Shown: positions 36,806 through 49,449 of the stretch, piece after piece
How positions within the stretch are numbered: position 1 is the first letter of the stretch
How the letters are laid out: the number at the start of each line of letters is the position of its first letter
From: Butyriboletus loyo
Lineage: Eukaryota; Basidiomycota; Agaricomycetes; Boletales; Boletaceae
Direction: 5' to 3'
DNA: 64,000 bases
NCBI GenBank assembly: GCA_038093515.1
Contig: JBBPSI010000031.1
Coordinates: 1 to 64,000 of the forward strand
Notes under the pieces: generated by a model
What the model was told of the DNA's origin: nothing
What the model saw: only the letters and a program-made list of their open reading frames with translations
The model's database searches: none
Made by a program: the position numbers and the translations under genes

Positions 36806-37444
36806 TCACAGCGATTCGACCACCAACGCATAACCCATCTTTCTGCTCGTCCCGATCGACCGTACGTGAAGTGTCACTCTGAGCTTCCGTCGTTCGAACG
36901 CACACTGATTCCACATCTGGATGAGCGCACGGACGTCCTCCGCTGTGTTTCGTGCGAAACGTGCGTCGTAGACTGCACCGAGGCTGCGTGAGGGAAATAT
37001 GTGATGGGCGAGTAAGGGTGCGACGGGCACGCGCGATCCCATAGCACTCATGCCTTCCTCCGAGAGACGCGCCGCGATACCGAGGTCTTCCAGAAACCGG
37101 ACCCAGTCTGCGCGGCCGATGCCATGTCTCTCGAGTACGTCGTAGGGATAGAGCACGCGGAATCCGTCTGTGAGCTCGTCGCTGACCGCAGGAATGCGAA
37201 AGGGTGGGAAATCGTGGGATCGGATGCGCAGTGGGGAGGGAATGGAGAAACAGAGCGGGGGTGGATCAAGGGGACGCCTACGTAGCGGCGGTAAGGACAG
37301 CGGGGATGAGAGGTCCTCGAATTGTGGTTCCCATGGTGGAGGGTCGTCGAACGAGGATGATTCGTGCCAGAGAGTTGGTGTAAGCACGTCGGCGGCCACA
37401 CTTCTGTCTGGTGATAAGAACCGGATGTGTGTCTGGCGTGACAT
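36806..37444 (-). CDS. Hypothetical protein, single exon
   Basis: An uninterrupted reading frame of 212 residues from the ATG at 37444 (MSRQTHIRFLSPDRSVAADV); the frame is open 20 codons further upstream to 37504. A Pro/Ser-rich first half (PLRRRPLDPPPLCFSIPSP) is followed by a compact-looking part (VLYPYDVLERHGIGRADWV, RFLEDLGIAARLSEEG, and the end RKLRVTLHVRSIGTSRKMGY). No known domain is recognised. The regular amino-acid composition and the divergent placement 235 bp from the EH-like gene argue that it is real. Confidence 0.6.
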   Translation of the reverse strand: MSRQTHIRFLSPDRSVAADVLTPTLWHESSSFDDPPPWEPQFEDLSSPLSLPPLRRRPLDPPPLCFSIPSPLRIRSHDFPPFRIPAVSDELTDGFRVLYPYDVLERHGIGRADWVRFLEDLGIAARLSEEGMSAMGSRVPVAPLLAHHIFPSRSLGAVYDARFARNTAEDVRALIQMWNQCAFERRKLRVTLHVRSIGTSRKMGYALVVESL

Positions 37445-37679
37445 GCCTGCATGTAGTACGACGCTCAGACAGTCCACCGACGACGACAAAATGATGATAC
37501 ACACAAGTCTCTACATCAGACGCGGCGTAGAGGAGTTAAAGTCGACCACGTGCCGTGGCTATTAAGCGCTCGTAGAGTCAAATTCAAGTCACGTTTCTCG
37601 TTCACCTCTGCATTTCGCTTTTGTTCTGTCCTGATCACGAACGCCGAGGAACATCGACGCTCGGCGGAGAACAGCGGCC

Positions 37680-39799
37680 ATGCGTCCACTCACACTTCAT
37701 GTCTCTGCTCTCAGCGACTCCGAATACGACCTCTACACCGCATCGCTCAACGATCTCACGACAGACTCCACCGACAGCAACGCCAACCTTCCACGTCCCG
37801 CCCTCGTCCGTAACGACGCTCGCTACGAGCGAACGTCCGTTGGCGTGCGTGAAGCACGGGCATGGCTCCGCGGCAGATACTCTGGTCTCCCAGCGTCCGA
37901 CATCGATGCTGTCAGTGCTGGCATTATTACAACCCGTTCCAACCACTAACACCGCTCTCCCGCTGTTTCCCAATCCTTCATGTAGATTCTCAAATTATTT
38001 TGTCCCAACATGCTACCTGCAGACACGCTCACGGGTGGGCAATTCTTCGCTGCACTTCGTCTCGTTACCCACGCCGAGTCGGGTAAAGGGATTGATCGAA
38101 CGCTTGCATTCGTTCAGGGTGAGTAGGTTTAGTGTTTATCTCGACCGGTGATCGGGTATCAACGCTTCTTCTTCGCATCTTGCTTGTACGACCTTATATA
38201 GCATCTCCGATATCAGCCAAAGCCCCAGAGGTCTCCCGATCACTCTCCCCTCCCAAACGACCCGTTCACGCGCCTCCATCACATCCTGATCGTCAGAAGC
38301 CACTCCCGCCCACCAGCTCGTTCCTAGAGACGAATCCATTTGTTCGTAGATCGATAGAACACGCTACGGTGCCCGTACCGCCAGCAGATCCCGAACCCGT
38401 ACCCGTATTTCCTCAGCAACGCCTCAGCAAGATCAGTCAAAACCCATTTCTCGCTCGCGACAAGCCCGACATCGGGTCAGACAAGACGGTGCCCGCGAAT
38501 CATGGTAAACTCCCACCGTTACCCCCTCGCAAGCCTGCATTGCTGGCAGCCCCTCCCCGTCGTCCCTCGGAAGTCATCCTGACGCCGAGTACGTCGACGG
38601 TGAGTCTCGTGACGCACTCCGGTCCCCCTCTGATTCCTATGAAACCAACCCATGTGAGTCCCCTGATGAGACAGTCGCTCGAAGCGAGTAAACACGCGCA
38701 GTCGATGAAACGCGCCGAAGAACAACTTGACCGAGAACGTGTCCTGCAGGTCCTCAAAACGTCGTCCAGTTCTTCCGCCTGCAACATCACTTCCATCGTG
38801 AAGACGCGTAGCCTCAGCCCTTCCAAGCAAAAGCTGCCCAACGGGTATGGTCCCGAGTCTGGGTCTGGCGGGTCGGACGACGCGACGTGCGTTCCACCTC
38901 TGCCGCGGCGGCGAAAATCAAGTCTACAGTCGTCGACGTCGAGCTCGGCCTTGTCGCTCGAACAGGTGGCGGGTGCGACACTCTCGTCACCGATTGCTGC
39001 ACCGCCCAGACCACCACTACCCAGCCGAGACACCCACGCCCCCGGCGTGTCGACGACGCACATCGACTGCTCTGGCTTACCCGCTGTCCCCGGTTCCGGG
39101 CCTGTACCGCCTCCGAGGCACCCACACCGCCGACCGTCCACATCAACAGAGCCCAACGTGAATGACTCCCAGTCGTCCACGCCCTCCTCGCCGCGCGTCG
39201 CGCGTTCCAAATCTGTCACGTCCTCGTCCTCCGTCCTGCCTCCACCTCCCCGACGGAAACGTCCAGAAAGTATGCAGTTGACGCCGACGTCGGACACGGG
39301 CGACCGTCCCGCCTTCCCTCCCGTCCTGTCCACGCACGCAGGGACGCATGGACGCACAGCCTCGTTCCAAGGCGTCTCTCGCCACCTCTCGCTCACGCGC
39401 GATAGGGAGCGAGAGCCATCCGATTCGTCGCCCATCGCTAATATCCAAAGAACGCTCACCAACCTGCACTTGAGAGCCCAGCCCAGACTCGACGCCGTCC
39501 GATATAAGGCAGAGGCGGGAATCAGCAAGCGGGGATACGTCCATCACGCGCAGCTTGGGGGGACCCGGTGGCGTGAAGAAGGGGAACAAGGGTTGATGAC
39601 AGACACGCGGTGGACCGAGACCAACGTCGACTGCGACCCTGATTCCGAGCCGACGACGGAGGACGAACCAAGTTCAGGAGAGGATCGAGGCGCGCGGAGG
39701 ACAACAATGACAAGGACGAGCGTCGCTCGAAATCGGGACTTTTTGACAGAATCTGATAATCTCAAGTGGCCCATGGGGGAGGGTTGGAAACCGTTATGA
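37680..39799 (+). CDS. EH-domain-like, proline-rich protein
   Basis: Exons 37680..37910, 37986..38118 and 38202..39799 give 653 residues. The N-terminal ~120 residues look like a divergent EH (Eps15 homology) domain: REARAWLRGRYSGLPASDID, ILKLFCPNMLPADTLTGGQF, FAALRLVTHAESGKGIDRTL. Such domains bind NPF motifs in endocytic adaptors; the loop residues for calcium are not obvious. The rest is Pro/Ser/Arg-rich with many short PxxP and PPLP-like motifs (PPLPPRKPALLAAPPRRP), likely SH3 ligands, so an endocytic or actin-patch scaffold is plausible. This is inference from composition. The C-terminus is acidic (DPDSEPTTEDEPSSGEDRG). Confidence 0.72.
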
Positions 39800-40048
39800 C
39801 GTTTTGGATAGAAAGCTGACAACGGTAGCTACAGAACAGGTCCTTGGTGCTTGTGTATTATATGCAGCAATGCGATAACGCTGAGGAAGATACCTAGCAA
39901 GTGATGTATGTATAAGTAATCCACGAGATAATAGCGCAAAATTAAGTCGTCGTTTTGTGTGTGGCCATCCAGCTTCGTCTGCCATCACTTGATCTGAATT
40001 ATTCGACTAAGCGTCTAGCCCATAACGCGAGTGATAAGCAAAAGTGCT

Positions 40049-41929
40049 TCATACTAGATTGGCTCTCTTGAGATGCGCTCGTATGATCCCATCGCGTACT
40101 AAACGAACCGGAATCAAACCCGCCGAGGAAAGAAGAAAGAAAGAGTCTACGTACCAGATAACAATGTTTGCGCTGTCGTCTGTGTATCCTGTTCGTTGAA
40201 ACGACATGGGGTCAGTACATGATCAAGAGGGGGGAGATCGACTCAACGATGACCGACGTGGAATAGATGTGACATAGTCGTGGCTCCGGAGAGTTGTGTT
40301 TGACGGTGTCCTTGAATTTCTGGCGGAGGTCTAGATAGAACACAACCGCCCGAATCAGTCATCGCGAGACACCTCGTGAGGCGGCGTACGTACACTTGAC
40401 GATGGACTGAGTGTCGTTGGGGCGGTCCCCGTACGAAGGTAGAAACTGGTTCACCATGACACCGTTCGCGATCTTGTTCTCTAGGATGTCGACCTTGTTG
40501 AGGAAGATGATGAGGGTCGTCCGACTCAGGAGCTTGGAGGAACAAATGGCTTTCCAGAGGATGAACGAATCTTCGAGCCGGTTCACCCTTGGATCTTCTT
40601 GTAGTCGTTCGTCGAAGCATGATATAGGAGCTAGAAAGATGATTGCATTCACGTGATCAAAGTACGGCAGCCATGCGTTACGCTGAGACATCGTAAGCGA
40701 TCAATAGAATGAAGCGGGGAAAAAAAAGGAAGGGTACTTGGGTACGCGAACCGCCGACATCATAAATCTTCCATATTTGCGAATCGCCGTCTGGAAGGAA
40801 GTTTCTCGCTTAGATGTAGCGCAACGAGAACATCTACGTACCTTCTGCCACGTTCAGTTCATGTTCTTGAATATCGAGCGTACGTAGACGTGCACGGACG
40901 ATATCGTCGTCTGTTGGTTCATAATTACGAGTTGCGAGACGTTCCGCGTTGTCTAGAAAACTGGACATCATGTGCGACGTTACAATCGACGTGTGATGAA
41001 GAGAAGAGAACGGGACGAACAAACTGGCAGAGTCTTCTAGACGGATCTTGTATCTTCGCAACACCTCGCGAATGACGCGATCGGTCCAGAGTGCAATTAT
41101 GTCGTTTTTGCAACTCGCAATGACTTCTGTGGCATCTTGACTGCTCACGCCGTCGTGTTTAATGGGCCTGTGGGAACTCTCTGAATCGTCGATGCGAGAA
41201 GCCTGGAGGAAATTGCGCCAGTTGCGGGATCGGACAAAGAATTCGGAAGACGCTCTAGGTGAGAGTCCGGGTGAAGTCTGGGGAGAGCGCTCTAGCATAT
41301 CCTCAGCTTTTACGCCAAGCAGTCGTTTCAAGTCGCTCTCGACACCGCGGAGGGGACGAAGGCGAAGTCGAAGCAAATGATGCTTGTCCGTGAAAGGAAG
41401 AGCATCTTCCTGGTCATCGTTATCGAAGGCGTCTTGTAGTGCGCCGAGGATCGTGTTCACGGAATGCACGAGGTTAAGCTGTAGGACTGCTCTCCAAGAG
41501 GCACGTTCTTGCATCCACTTGTCCCTTGCGAATCGCATTCGAAAGTCTGGCAGGCGATATCAGTTCTCAAGGAAGGCACGGATCGAGGCGTGTCACCCAC
41601 TCTTGAGGGTAGTAGATTTTCCTGTACACGCGAACGATAGGAGTGTCAGCTGTGATTCAGGAGGAGGACTGGGATGCCGACCAATACGCCGCACTGGATA
41701 TCGAGGTGGACTTACCGCTTTCGCTCTGGCCGAGTAGGAGAATTTTGACGATCTGTTCCTGTTTTTTGAGGGCGACTCTCTCAGCACGGAGTTCTTCGTC
41801 GATCTGGTCGCTGATTCTCTGCGCTTCCACCTCGCGTTCTTCTCGCGCGGCCTTCTCGTCTGGGGATTCGCTGGGCGGGGGTGCGGTGACGATAGCCAAT
41901 GGGTCTGAGGAGTCGTAGTGAAATCCCAT
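40049..41929 (-). CDS. Divergent heterotrimeric G-protein alpha subunit
   Basis: Eight exons (41929..41716, 41621..41601, 41546..40842, 40790..40738, 40682..40394, 40330..40248, 40188..40155, 40098..40049) sum to 1449 nt, or 482 residues, much longer than the usual ~353. P-loop GQSESGKST is at 67-75. Switch I region DIVRARLRTLDIQ keeps the Arg but not TTG. Switch II is DVGGSRTQRNAW, so the catalytic Gln is Ser (~328). NKVD is intact (FLNKVDIL), and TCAT is replaced by TSVIDT. About 130 extra residues sit in the helical domain (SPQTSPGLSPRASSEFF...). The N-terminus MGF could be myristoylated but lacks Cys3. It looks complete and expressed-type. It may be a slow or non-cycling GTPase; that is inference. 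Confidence 0.92.
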
Positions 41930-42430
41930 GTTGTGGTGATAGTGGGGAATGGAGAGTTGGTCGGGCCACTAATTAACTTGTCGGGAATACTGTTTGTTTG
42001 GAAATGTCCATTTCAGGATTGGTGTGCTTTCCGCGATGGCGATGCGATGCTCATTGCGGGGAGTGTCCCCCGAGCATTCATCCCTGGCGGTATCATTCCC
42101 ACCTGCTATTTAATCGCGAAACGCCACCATCTGTCGGGTAAAATCAGGGGCAGGGTTAGGGTTAATTCTTTTCGCGTGACATAGAGTTTGCCCCCGGAAC
42201 CGCCATGGAAACAGATCTACCAGCAGGGTCGAGCTACGGAAGATATATTTCGAGGTCGGTCAGACCAAGAGTGGGTGTCAAAAACGCAACGCATGGAGGA
42301 AGATCTAAAACAAAAAATGAATTATAACGGGCCAGGAGTTAATAAGTAACGTGAAACATAGAATCCGCCCCGTCGGTGGAAGAATGTACGGCGGCGGCGC
42401 ATCGCTGCACCGTGGACGAACGTCCGACGT

Positions 42431-43865
42431 TCACAGCAGTGAATCTAATTTCGAAAGCACTTCCAACACCCCTGCGATCAACTCGAATCCAAGGTCTTCC
42501 TCCCCACTCATCTCTCGTTTCACCTCCTGCACGAGACCCAACACGCTCTCGCGTCCACTGGGCAGGACACTTCCCATACCGATCCTCACCGCCTCTCGCC
42601 TCCGACCACTCGCAGTGGCAGAACCAGTGTTACTCCCAAACGGCCAACATGCAAACTCTGCCAATACCTCGTCACATCTTTGAAAAGCAGCTTCGCGATC
42701 CTCGTAAGTTAACCGGCCAAACGCGTTATCGAGAACGCTTGCCGCATACGCTGCGCAGGCAAGGCACACAGCACGCGTCACTCTGCATTGCGTGCCTTCC
42801 TTGTCGAGCGCGTTGGGTGGGACCGTGGATGTGGTCGCCGTCAAGAGCGACACCACACGTGTGATGATGGATTCTTTCGTCCGGACATCGGCAACGGGAT
42901 GAGTGGCCATATCGAAAAGCAGGAAATTTCGTTTCTCTGTGCGAAGCACGCCCTTGTCGACGAGGCCCTTTGCAAGACGCTCCCGAACTTGCTTGAGTTG
43001 GAACCCAATTTTCATCACGTTCCACGTTTCTCCTGGGGGTAGACAGTCGGTAAGTCACCCCTCTTGTGCGACACAGAAAGATTGTCGCATAGCAAAGGCA
43101 CCTTCGTAGCCTGCTCGCGCCGGTGCTTGAAACACTCACCACTCAAAAGATCGATCCAACTATTTATTGTGAACTTGTCACCTTCTTGGGCCTTCATCAT
43201 CTTCAGCGTCTCGTCGAGTATGGTCTCGCCTGTATGTCTATCATCAACAACTTCCACTAGGCGGTCAGGCAGGGGGTTTCTCCGTCGATTTACGTCCTTG
43301 ACGAGTGTTATCCGACGGCGAAGCGCGAGTTCAATGAGTATGCATCCTCTGAGGGCGTACGAGATGCTGTCATTCCAAAAAGAAAGGTAGCCCTGTCCGA
43401 CCATCAGCTACGAGCGCCAGAGCAACCGAGACAAGATGCTACAAAAGCAGTGTGTTCGAAATCATTCGCACAGAAACATCTAGAACACGTGAGCGACGAT
43501 CTGGCGCTCGTGCTGCGGAAGTCGCAGGCATAGATCGCACGAATGACAGAAAGTGGCAAAATAAACCAAGGTGTCACGCTACGTACATGCTTGTCCTTCA
43601 GTCCCAACAGTAGAACTTCTTCCATGATCGTGAGACGGGGCATTTTTCCACCATGGCGACCGTCCTCTCTGTCTTGATCGAGGTCCCGCGGGTCAAATGC
43701 AATTTTGTTTCCGCCCTCGAATGCAGAACCCGCGTGGGTGGCCGCTGCACCATTCGATGCTGAGCCGTTCCCGTGCCGGCCTGGGCTAGCCAGTTCGTCT
43801 CCGGAGACAGAGGAAGTGGAGGCGGTTGCCACGCGTCGTCGAGATAGCCCGGTCGCAGAGTTCAT
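42431..43865 (-). CDS. VPS74: Vps74 / GOLPH3 Golgi PI4P-binding protein
   Basis: Peripheral Golgi protein that binds PI4P and retains glycosyltransferases by linking them to COPI. Three exons (43865..43587, 43392..43140, 43032..42431) total 1134 nt, or 377 residues. The GPP34 domain is unmistakable: [109 protein letters not shown]. The N-terminal extension has the Arg cluster (LSRRRVATA) used for coatomer binding in Vps74. The 194-bp first intron is unusually long for this window. Confidence 0.95.
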
Positions 43866-45196
43866 CGTCCGACAACTTGCATAAGACGGGCGCGGCCCAG
43901 TCGAAAAAAAATAACGAAAAGAGAGTTGCAAATAAGTAAAGATGATAAAAACAAATGGTTGAAGACGGTGCAGTGTGCGGATGACGGACTCGAACGTGTT
44001 TGAACCTATTAGCCAGTTTCGTCGACGACAAACCTGTACTAGCAGTAGTATCGCACGCCTGCCAGCCGGGTATTGCAGCCGCTACCAATGAAAGTACTAC
44101 GACATGACTCCGTATCCTGACCGACAACAGACTTGGGCTTTCTTTCCGTTGTTACACCGCGACGCACTGGTTCGGATAACGTTGCATCCTACCCCGCTTT
44201 CGCCTGCACTGCTGCCAACACATGAACTCTCCACGTCTTCTTCGCCTCAGTTAGTCAGCGACCTTCCCGGAGTGCTGGGCACCCGTACTGAGCCCTGACC
44301 TCTGCCATTCGTAGTACTCCTATGATTCGGCCGACTGGAGTGTTATTCACGACGAACTACCTCCTTCAGGGCCCGCTGCAGAGTCATACGGTCTCCTCGC
44401 CCTGGCGTCGTCGTGTGCAAAACCTTTTCTTATGAGAGAACGTTACGCTCATTCGTGGTCATGTCCGCACTCGGCAGTCGTCCACTCCCCCGCATAGTCG
44501 GCGCTCGTGATGACGAGAAACCGTTTACATGAATGAGGGATCGCCCGCTTATTCCCACTGAATGCTGGCTTGCCGCTGCTTGGTTCTGCGACATTCCATT
44601 CCTGGGGATCCAACATAGCACGCCGTGTGTCCCTCGTGTGGATTCACGGAGATGACTTTGCAGGCCATGCATTACACACGTGACTATGGATCCTCCCGAC
44701 GTGAACATTCACAGCGCGGCTTCCAACCTTTCGACTGACCGACCCAAATAATATAGCCTTTGTTGAAAACGTGATACTTTTGCCTTCAGAATACCCTTAC
44801 TGATATACTTCATTCATCTAGGTTACTGAACAAGTCCCGTCATGGGGATGTTTTCACAAGGGAGTATGTTACTTCTTTTGATGTGAGGCGAGGCGAGGCG
44901 TGGAGCCGTTATCAATGCGCGTCACTTAAAGCTTTGATCACGCAAGTACTTGGCTCGCTCGTGCTTCCCCGCGGCAGTTTTCGCACCTCCTGCCTTGTAG
45001 GCATACGACGACTGGATCCACATCCACATCCAGATTCACATCCAGTAGCCCTCGTTTCAGTTCATCCTTGGGTGGTCCTTTTGATTTCATCGTTCGAACG
45101 GCTCCGCCACCGCGCCCCAAGTTGTTCCCGAAACTCCGCCGCGCTTTGCTCGGCCCCTTTCAGGCTGTAACTTGGCCTGTCAGCCTTTTCTTCACC
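43866..45196. other. Intergenic region, 1.3 kb
   Basis: No gene seen. A CCACAT/CCAGAT-type hexamer array lies at about 45016-45050, close upstream of the next gene, and the 5' region of VPS74 is included. Confidence 0.55.
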
Positions 45197-46601
45197 ATGT
45201 CTTTCACTCGAAATCGCAATAAAGTAAGATATCGGTGTTCCTACGTCTGCTTCCCTCTGCTCATGCATTTATCTCCCCTCGTCTGCCTCACAGTTTTGTC
45301 TCTCGTTGGATAACTCGAGCAGCAACACTTCCCGCAATACCACCTGCCTCAATCGTTGGTCAGAAGTCGTACCTCCCAAGACTGCATTGACGTTTGCAGC
45401 ACTATGGGACCCTCAGGAGGGGATGGTCACGTTCTCGGGTGCAGAGTTGCTCGAGTCTGAAAACCTATCAGGGTTACCGCCCCACGTATTTGACGACGAC
45501 AACTACTCACAGTTTATCTCCACCGATCGAGATACCGACGAAGTCACCGCGACGGGCGAAAACACCGCGACGCTGGCCACATTCCAAGACGCTTTCAATG
45601 CATTCCTACAACGCACACCCTCGGACTCGAAAGAGCACCCCCACACGAAACCCGGGGAGAACTCGCCACGTTGTTTGCAAACGCGTGCCTCCTCGACGTT
45701 TGACGGGTTAGACGTATATTCTCACGATCTTCGACTTAAATCAAAGCGATCCTTGCAACTGTCCTGCATGGATTTGCTGGACACGGAGTCCCTTTTCCGT
45801 ACGCCGTGCGAGTTCGGAAGACTCAGACTCAGGTCGGACTTGATGCTCGATTCGTGTCGCTCAGATTCAGAGAGCGACTCGAGTTCGAAAAGCACACCCG
45901 CGAACCTGGTAAGTCTATCTTTACCTTTGGATCGATTGTTGCGCATCGCCTTTTCATCAGAGTCCCCTTTTCGCCGCTCTTTTTTTTCTTACACTCATTT
46001 ATCGTCTTTCTTGACTTAGAGATCGCGCTTTTCGACGACGACGACCTCTACGTCCAACTATGTCGATGTCACAGAAAGCGCGCTCCAAAGCACGCATACC
46101 CTCGAGGCCTCCGTCCCCGAATGGACCCGGCCGAACGAGTGCGTCTCTCCTACCGGCTCGTGGCCACGTCTACCCCGTCGCCGAGGTCTGCTACGTAAAC
46201 GCCGACCTTGGGATGGCGATGCCACCCCGACTGGCACGAGCTCCATGCCATGCACCCCCAGAAAAATGCCCCCGAAGCCGTGGACGCCTTTATCCCCGTC
46301 TTCCCCATCCCCATCTTGCCCATACCCATCCACCAGGGTGTTTTCGTCGAGTGCCTCGGTCATAGGGGAGGCGCGACGTAGCCGATTCTCCCGTTTCATC
46401 CCTGGGCCGATCACACCGGGGCCAACGCCACCTACGACCCCGTCCAACGCCAACTCCAAGCGCTCGCGGCTCAAGTTACGGTTTACGTTCCTCCCGAGGT
46501 GGAGATCACGCCAGACGTCCCCCGAATCGGACGGCTGGGTGTGTATCGATGTCAAGCCTATCATCAGGCAGTATTACGTGGCGGACCTCGCCGAAGATTG
46601 A
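45197..46601 (+). CDS. Hypothetical Ser/Thr-rich protein
   Basis: Exons 45197..45223 (nine codons, MSFTRNRNK), 45294..45908 and 46020..46601 close in frame at 407 residues. The sequence is largely low-complexity and probably disordered: acidic Ser/Thr stretches (STDRDTDEVTATGENT), then Pro/Ser-rich segments (PPKPWTPLSPSSPSPS, PGPITPGPTPPTTPS). The C-terminal 30 residues are more structured and hydrophobic (RSRQTSPESDGWVCIDVKPI, ending YYVADLAED). I recognise no domain. The tiny first exon is the least sure part; the other two are supported by frame and splice sites. Confidence 0.65.
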
Positions 46602-47472
46602 CGTCGTTCTTTATGTGTTTGTGCGCTTCTTCTTTTTTGGTTTGGCTTGGTTTGGTTTGGTTTGGCCTGGACTTTTATTATGCGAACGGACGATGGGATG
46701 GCAGAACGTTTCGGTCGCTTTTGCAGTGTCGAGGGTCTGGCTGTACCCTTCCTTCCGATTCGAACGGCTTCTGAAACACATTGTAGCACGACCCTGTGCA
46801 CGTTTCACCAGGGACGTTTCCTCTCTTTTTTTTTTTTTTTTCTTGTTTCATGGTCAACTATGGCCGTCACGCGTCACATGGGACGTGCGCTAGGCACGTG
46901 TCGTTCTTTCTGTATCCGTCTCTTTTCTCCTTCGATGCCATGATGGGCTTGAATCGTTACGACCCCGTATTCAGTTTGTACATATAAATACGTACTTTAG
47001 TCAAGGAAAGTCGATGCATAATTCCTCTTCTCGTTCAGCACCCTCCTCGCGCGGACAGTCCAAATACCGCCACCTACGTACAGTAAACAGCATCGAGGAA
47101 TGAATGAAAGCAAGCATCGGTGACGCGTCCATCGTTTAGAGTAGGATTTTATGTACCGCCGAGTCCAACCTCACCGACGCCTATAATTACCCACAAGCCA
47201 CGACCGAAACATCAAGGTTTCAGGGAGAGAAGAGGTAACGCAGGAACAACAGGCTAGAGAGAACAGGATAAGGAGAGGAGAGATGAGGTATTTAAGAACC
47301 TAGGTGCATTGATGCAATTGTCACGGAAATCGGAGAAAGAAACCGTGATACTACGTATGGCGTCATAAAGGGCAAGGAGGTAAGACAACAGGTCAAGGAG
47401 TTCTTCGCGGAGGAAAAGGAAATCCAAAAAGAAAAACATAGCAGATACAGCTTACGAGATTCCGACGACTTT
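46602..47472. other. Convergent 3' intergenic region
   Basis: 870 bp between two convergent genes. It holds a GGTTT-unit repeat at ~46637-46670 and a 17-T tract near 46829-46845. No gene is seen. Confidence 0.6.
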
Positions 47473-48810
47473 TCATGACGGATAGTAGTCCACGTCCCAA
47501 TCCTCTGCGTGATACATCGTCAACGATGCAAAGGAAACACACGACATGACGTTGTCCACGCACCTTCCGTTATGCCCCGCCATCCAAAGTATAGGGAGAC
47601 AACGGCTGCAGTCTCTAATAATGTCGCGATGAATGAACCATCAACTTTCATCGATGCACCCTGGAGACAGTCGCACTATGAAGCACCGCCATTGCGATAC
47701 TAGCGAAACGATAACGTACCCGACATATGACTTTACTCAGGAGGAAGTAATCCAGTTGACTGAGAATGAAGAGGATGGCTGATATCACATAATACCACAT
47801 GGGTCTGACCTCGTTGAGGACGCGTAGCACAATGTACAGCATCATTCCGAAATAGATGAGAGCAGCGCTGAGGAGTGTGCCACGTCAGGTCCGCGTGTGT
47901 CGAAATCGAGGGCAAAACACATACGCTCCAGGCCATACGCTCGTCAGCACGAAGAGCGGTATACTGTTGAGCGACTGCTGTGGATTTGAAGGTCCAAAGG
48001 TATTGTCAAACAGCAGTGCGATATCAAGGGATATGTACATGGTCGCAACAAAGAAGAAGATACCGATGACGCCAAGAGGCTGTTCGAAATCATGTCAACG
48101 ATTGAAATCGGGCTGGAGACAAGAGAAAACGCACTATCATGGAGCTTAGGGTACCGTCTTCGACGATCTGTGTTGCTACGATAGCATTGCCCAGCAACGT
48201 CCAAAAAAGAGTAGCAACAAGACCGGCATGAATGGCAGTGATAATGACCAAGCCTTTAGCGCCTTGTTGGATGACGGACCCATTCGTCAGGATTTGGAAT
48301 ATCAGTGTCGAAAGGTATAGGCCAAAGAATACGCGAAGCTCAGAGCGTCCTATAGAAACAGACCGTGTGAGTCGCGGAGAGACGGAGCCAAGTTGAAAGA
48401 CCAAATGACGAACACCCCCGTGGGGTACACAGCAATGATTTTTGAGAGGCGAGTCAAGGGATCGAGAACGTACCGACTGCTGCCTTTCTCCGAGTGGTGA
48501 AAACGATGAGAGCGACAACGACGATGACACTTAGGCCACAAACGATGATGTTGGCAATGTTTCCAAGTGAGCCGTTCGTCTGCACCAATGGGATCCCACA
48601 CTCTACGTTTACACCAACGGGGGCCGTTGTTGAGTTGGCAGACAGCCCAGTGAGGAGGGTACTGTCGCTCTGGAGTACCTGATCGAAGTGATCGATGACA
48701 TGGGCGAGGCTTGCGCGGTTGAAGATGAAGCTCACCTGCCGGTAAAAGAGGTTACACCAAGTATATGACGGCACTTGGGAACAGAGTGTTGAAAAATCGC
48801 CGAAACGCAT
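47473..48810 (-). CDS. CHS7: Chitin synthase export chaperone
   Basis: Multispanning ER protein required for ER exit of chitin synthase Chs3. Seven exons on the minus strand (48810..48736, 48678..48474, 48349..48135, 48079..47925, 47867..47720, 47660..47564, 47504..47473) total 927 nt, or 308 residues. Family blocks are clear: MRFGDFSTLCSQVPSYTWC, NGSLGNIANIIVCGLS, AIHAGLVATLFWTLLGNAIV, ATQIVEDGTLSSMIPLGVIG, LTSVWPGAAALIYFGMMLY, and the end KVDGSFIATLLETAAVVSLY. Seven hydrophobic segments are visible. The first intron is 57 bp, a multiple of three without a stop, so its retention would add 19 residues. The protein ends in a short acidic tail (EDWDVDYYPS). Confidence 0.94.
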
Positions 48811-49449
48811 ATTGAACGCACGGGAAAAGAAAACAAGATGCAGAAAAAAGAACAAGACAATGGAGAAATACGGGTGGACGGTTCTGTTCTGTGCGGATGG
48901 AGGGTATCCGGAGACAGATCCAAGGAAATATCAATAACCACACAACGCTGATGCAGTCGTCGTCGATGGGTTCGGTACAAGTCGCCAGGTGCAAACAAAT
49001 CAATACAAAAACAGACTCTCATGACGACGAGGTGGCAGGCGCTTACACAAAACTGCTCACTTTTTAGCCGCGACCAAGCAACAGAACGTCCGCGGAAAGC
49101 GGTCAAGGAAACGAACGTCGTGGAGCAAAGGCAAACTAAAAATTCGGTATGACGCTCACTGGTGCTCCAGCCACGTGGACGACGATTACTATCGGGGCCT
49201 ACAGTATGCATTCTGCCAAATATCCTACAATGGAGCACCGCTCAGTCCACGTCCCCCGTCGACCCGAACTCCATAGTTGAGAATACTACTTGTTACACCC
49301 GAGTACTAATTTGCTATCGTTTCCTCACCGACCCTCTTTCTGCTGTCGGTCAGAAGACCACTTGGATGGCTTGTAAAGTCTGGTGCAGCATAAATACCCG
49401 CACCTGGAATGTGATCCCGGGTTGCTTGCCCCCTCATCCGCACCCCGTC
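48811..49449. other. CHS7 upstream region
   Basis: Promoter region of CHS7 (minus) and former promoter of the aldo/keto reductase relic (plus). Open frames exist but without domains or good starts; nothing is called. Confidence 0.5.

Noticed and set aside
42147..42164. Telomere-like AGGGTTAGGGTT near 42.15 kb
   Set aside because: Only about two units, within ordinary intergenic DNA; too short to claim an internal telomeric array.
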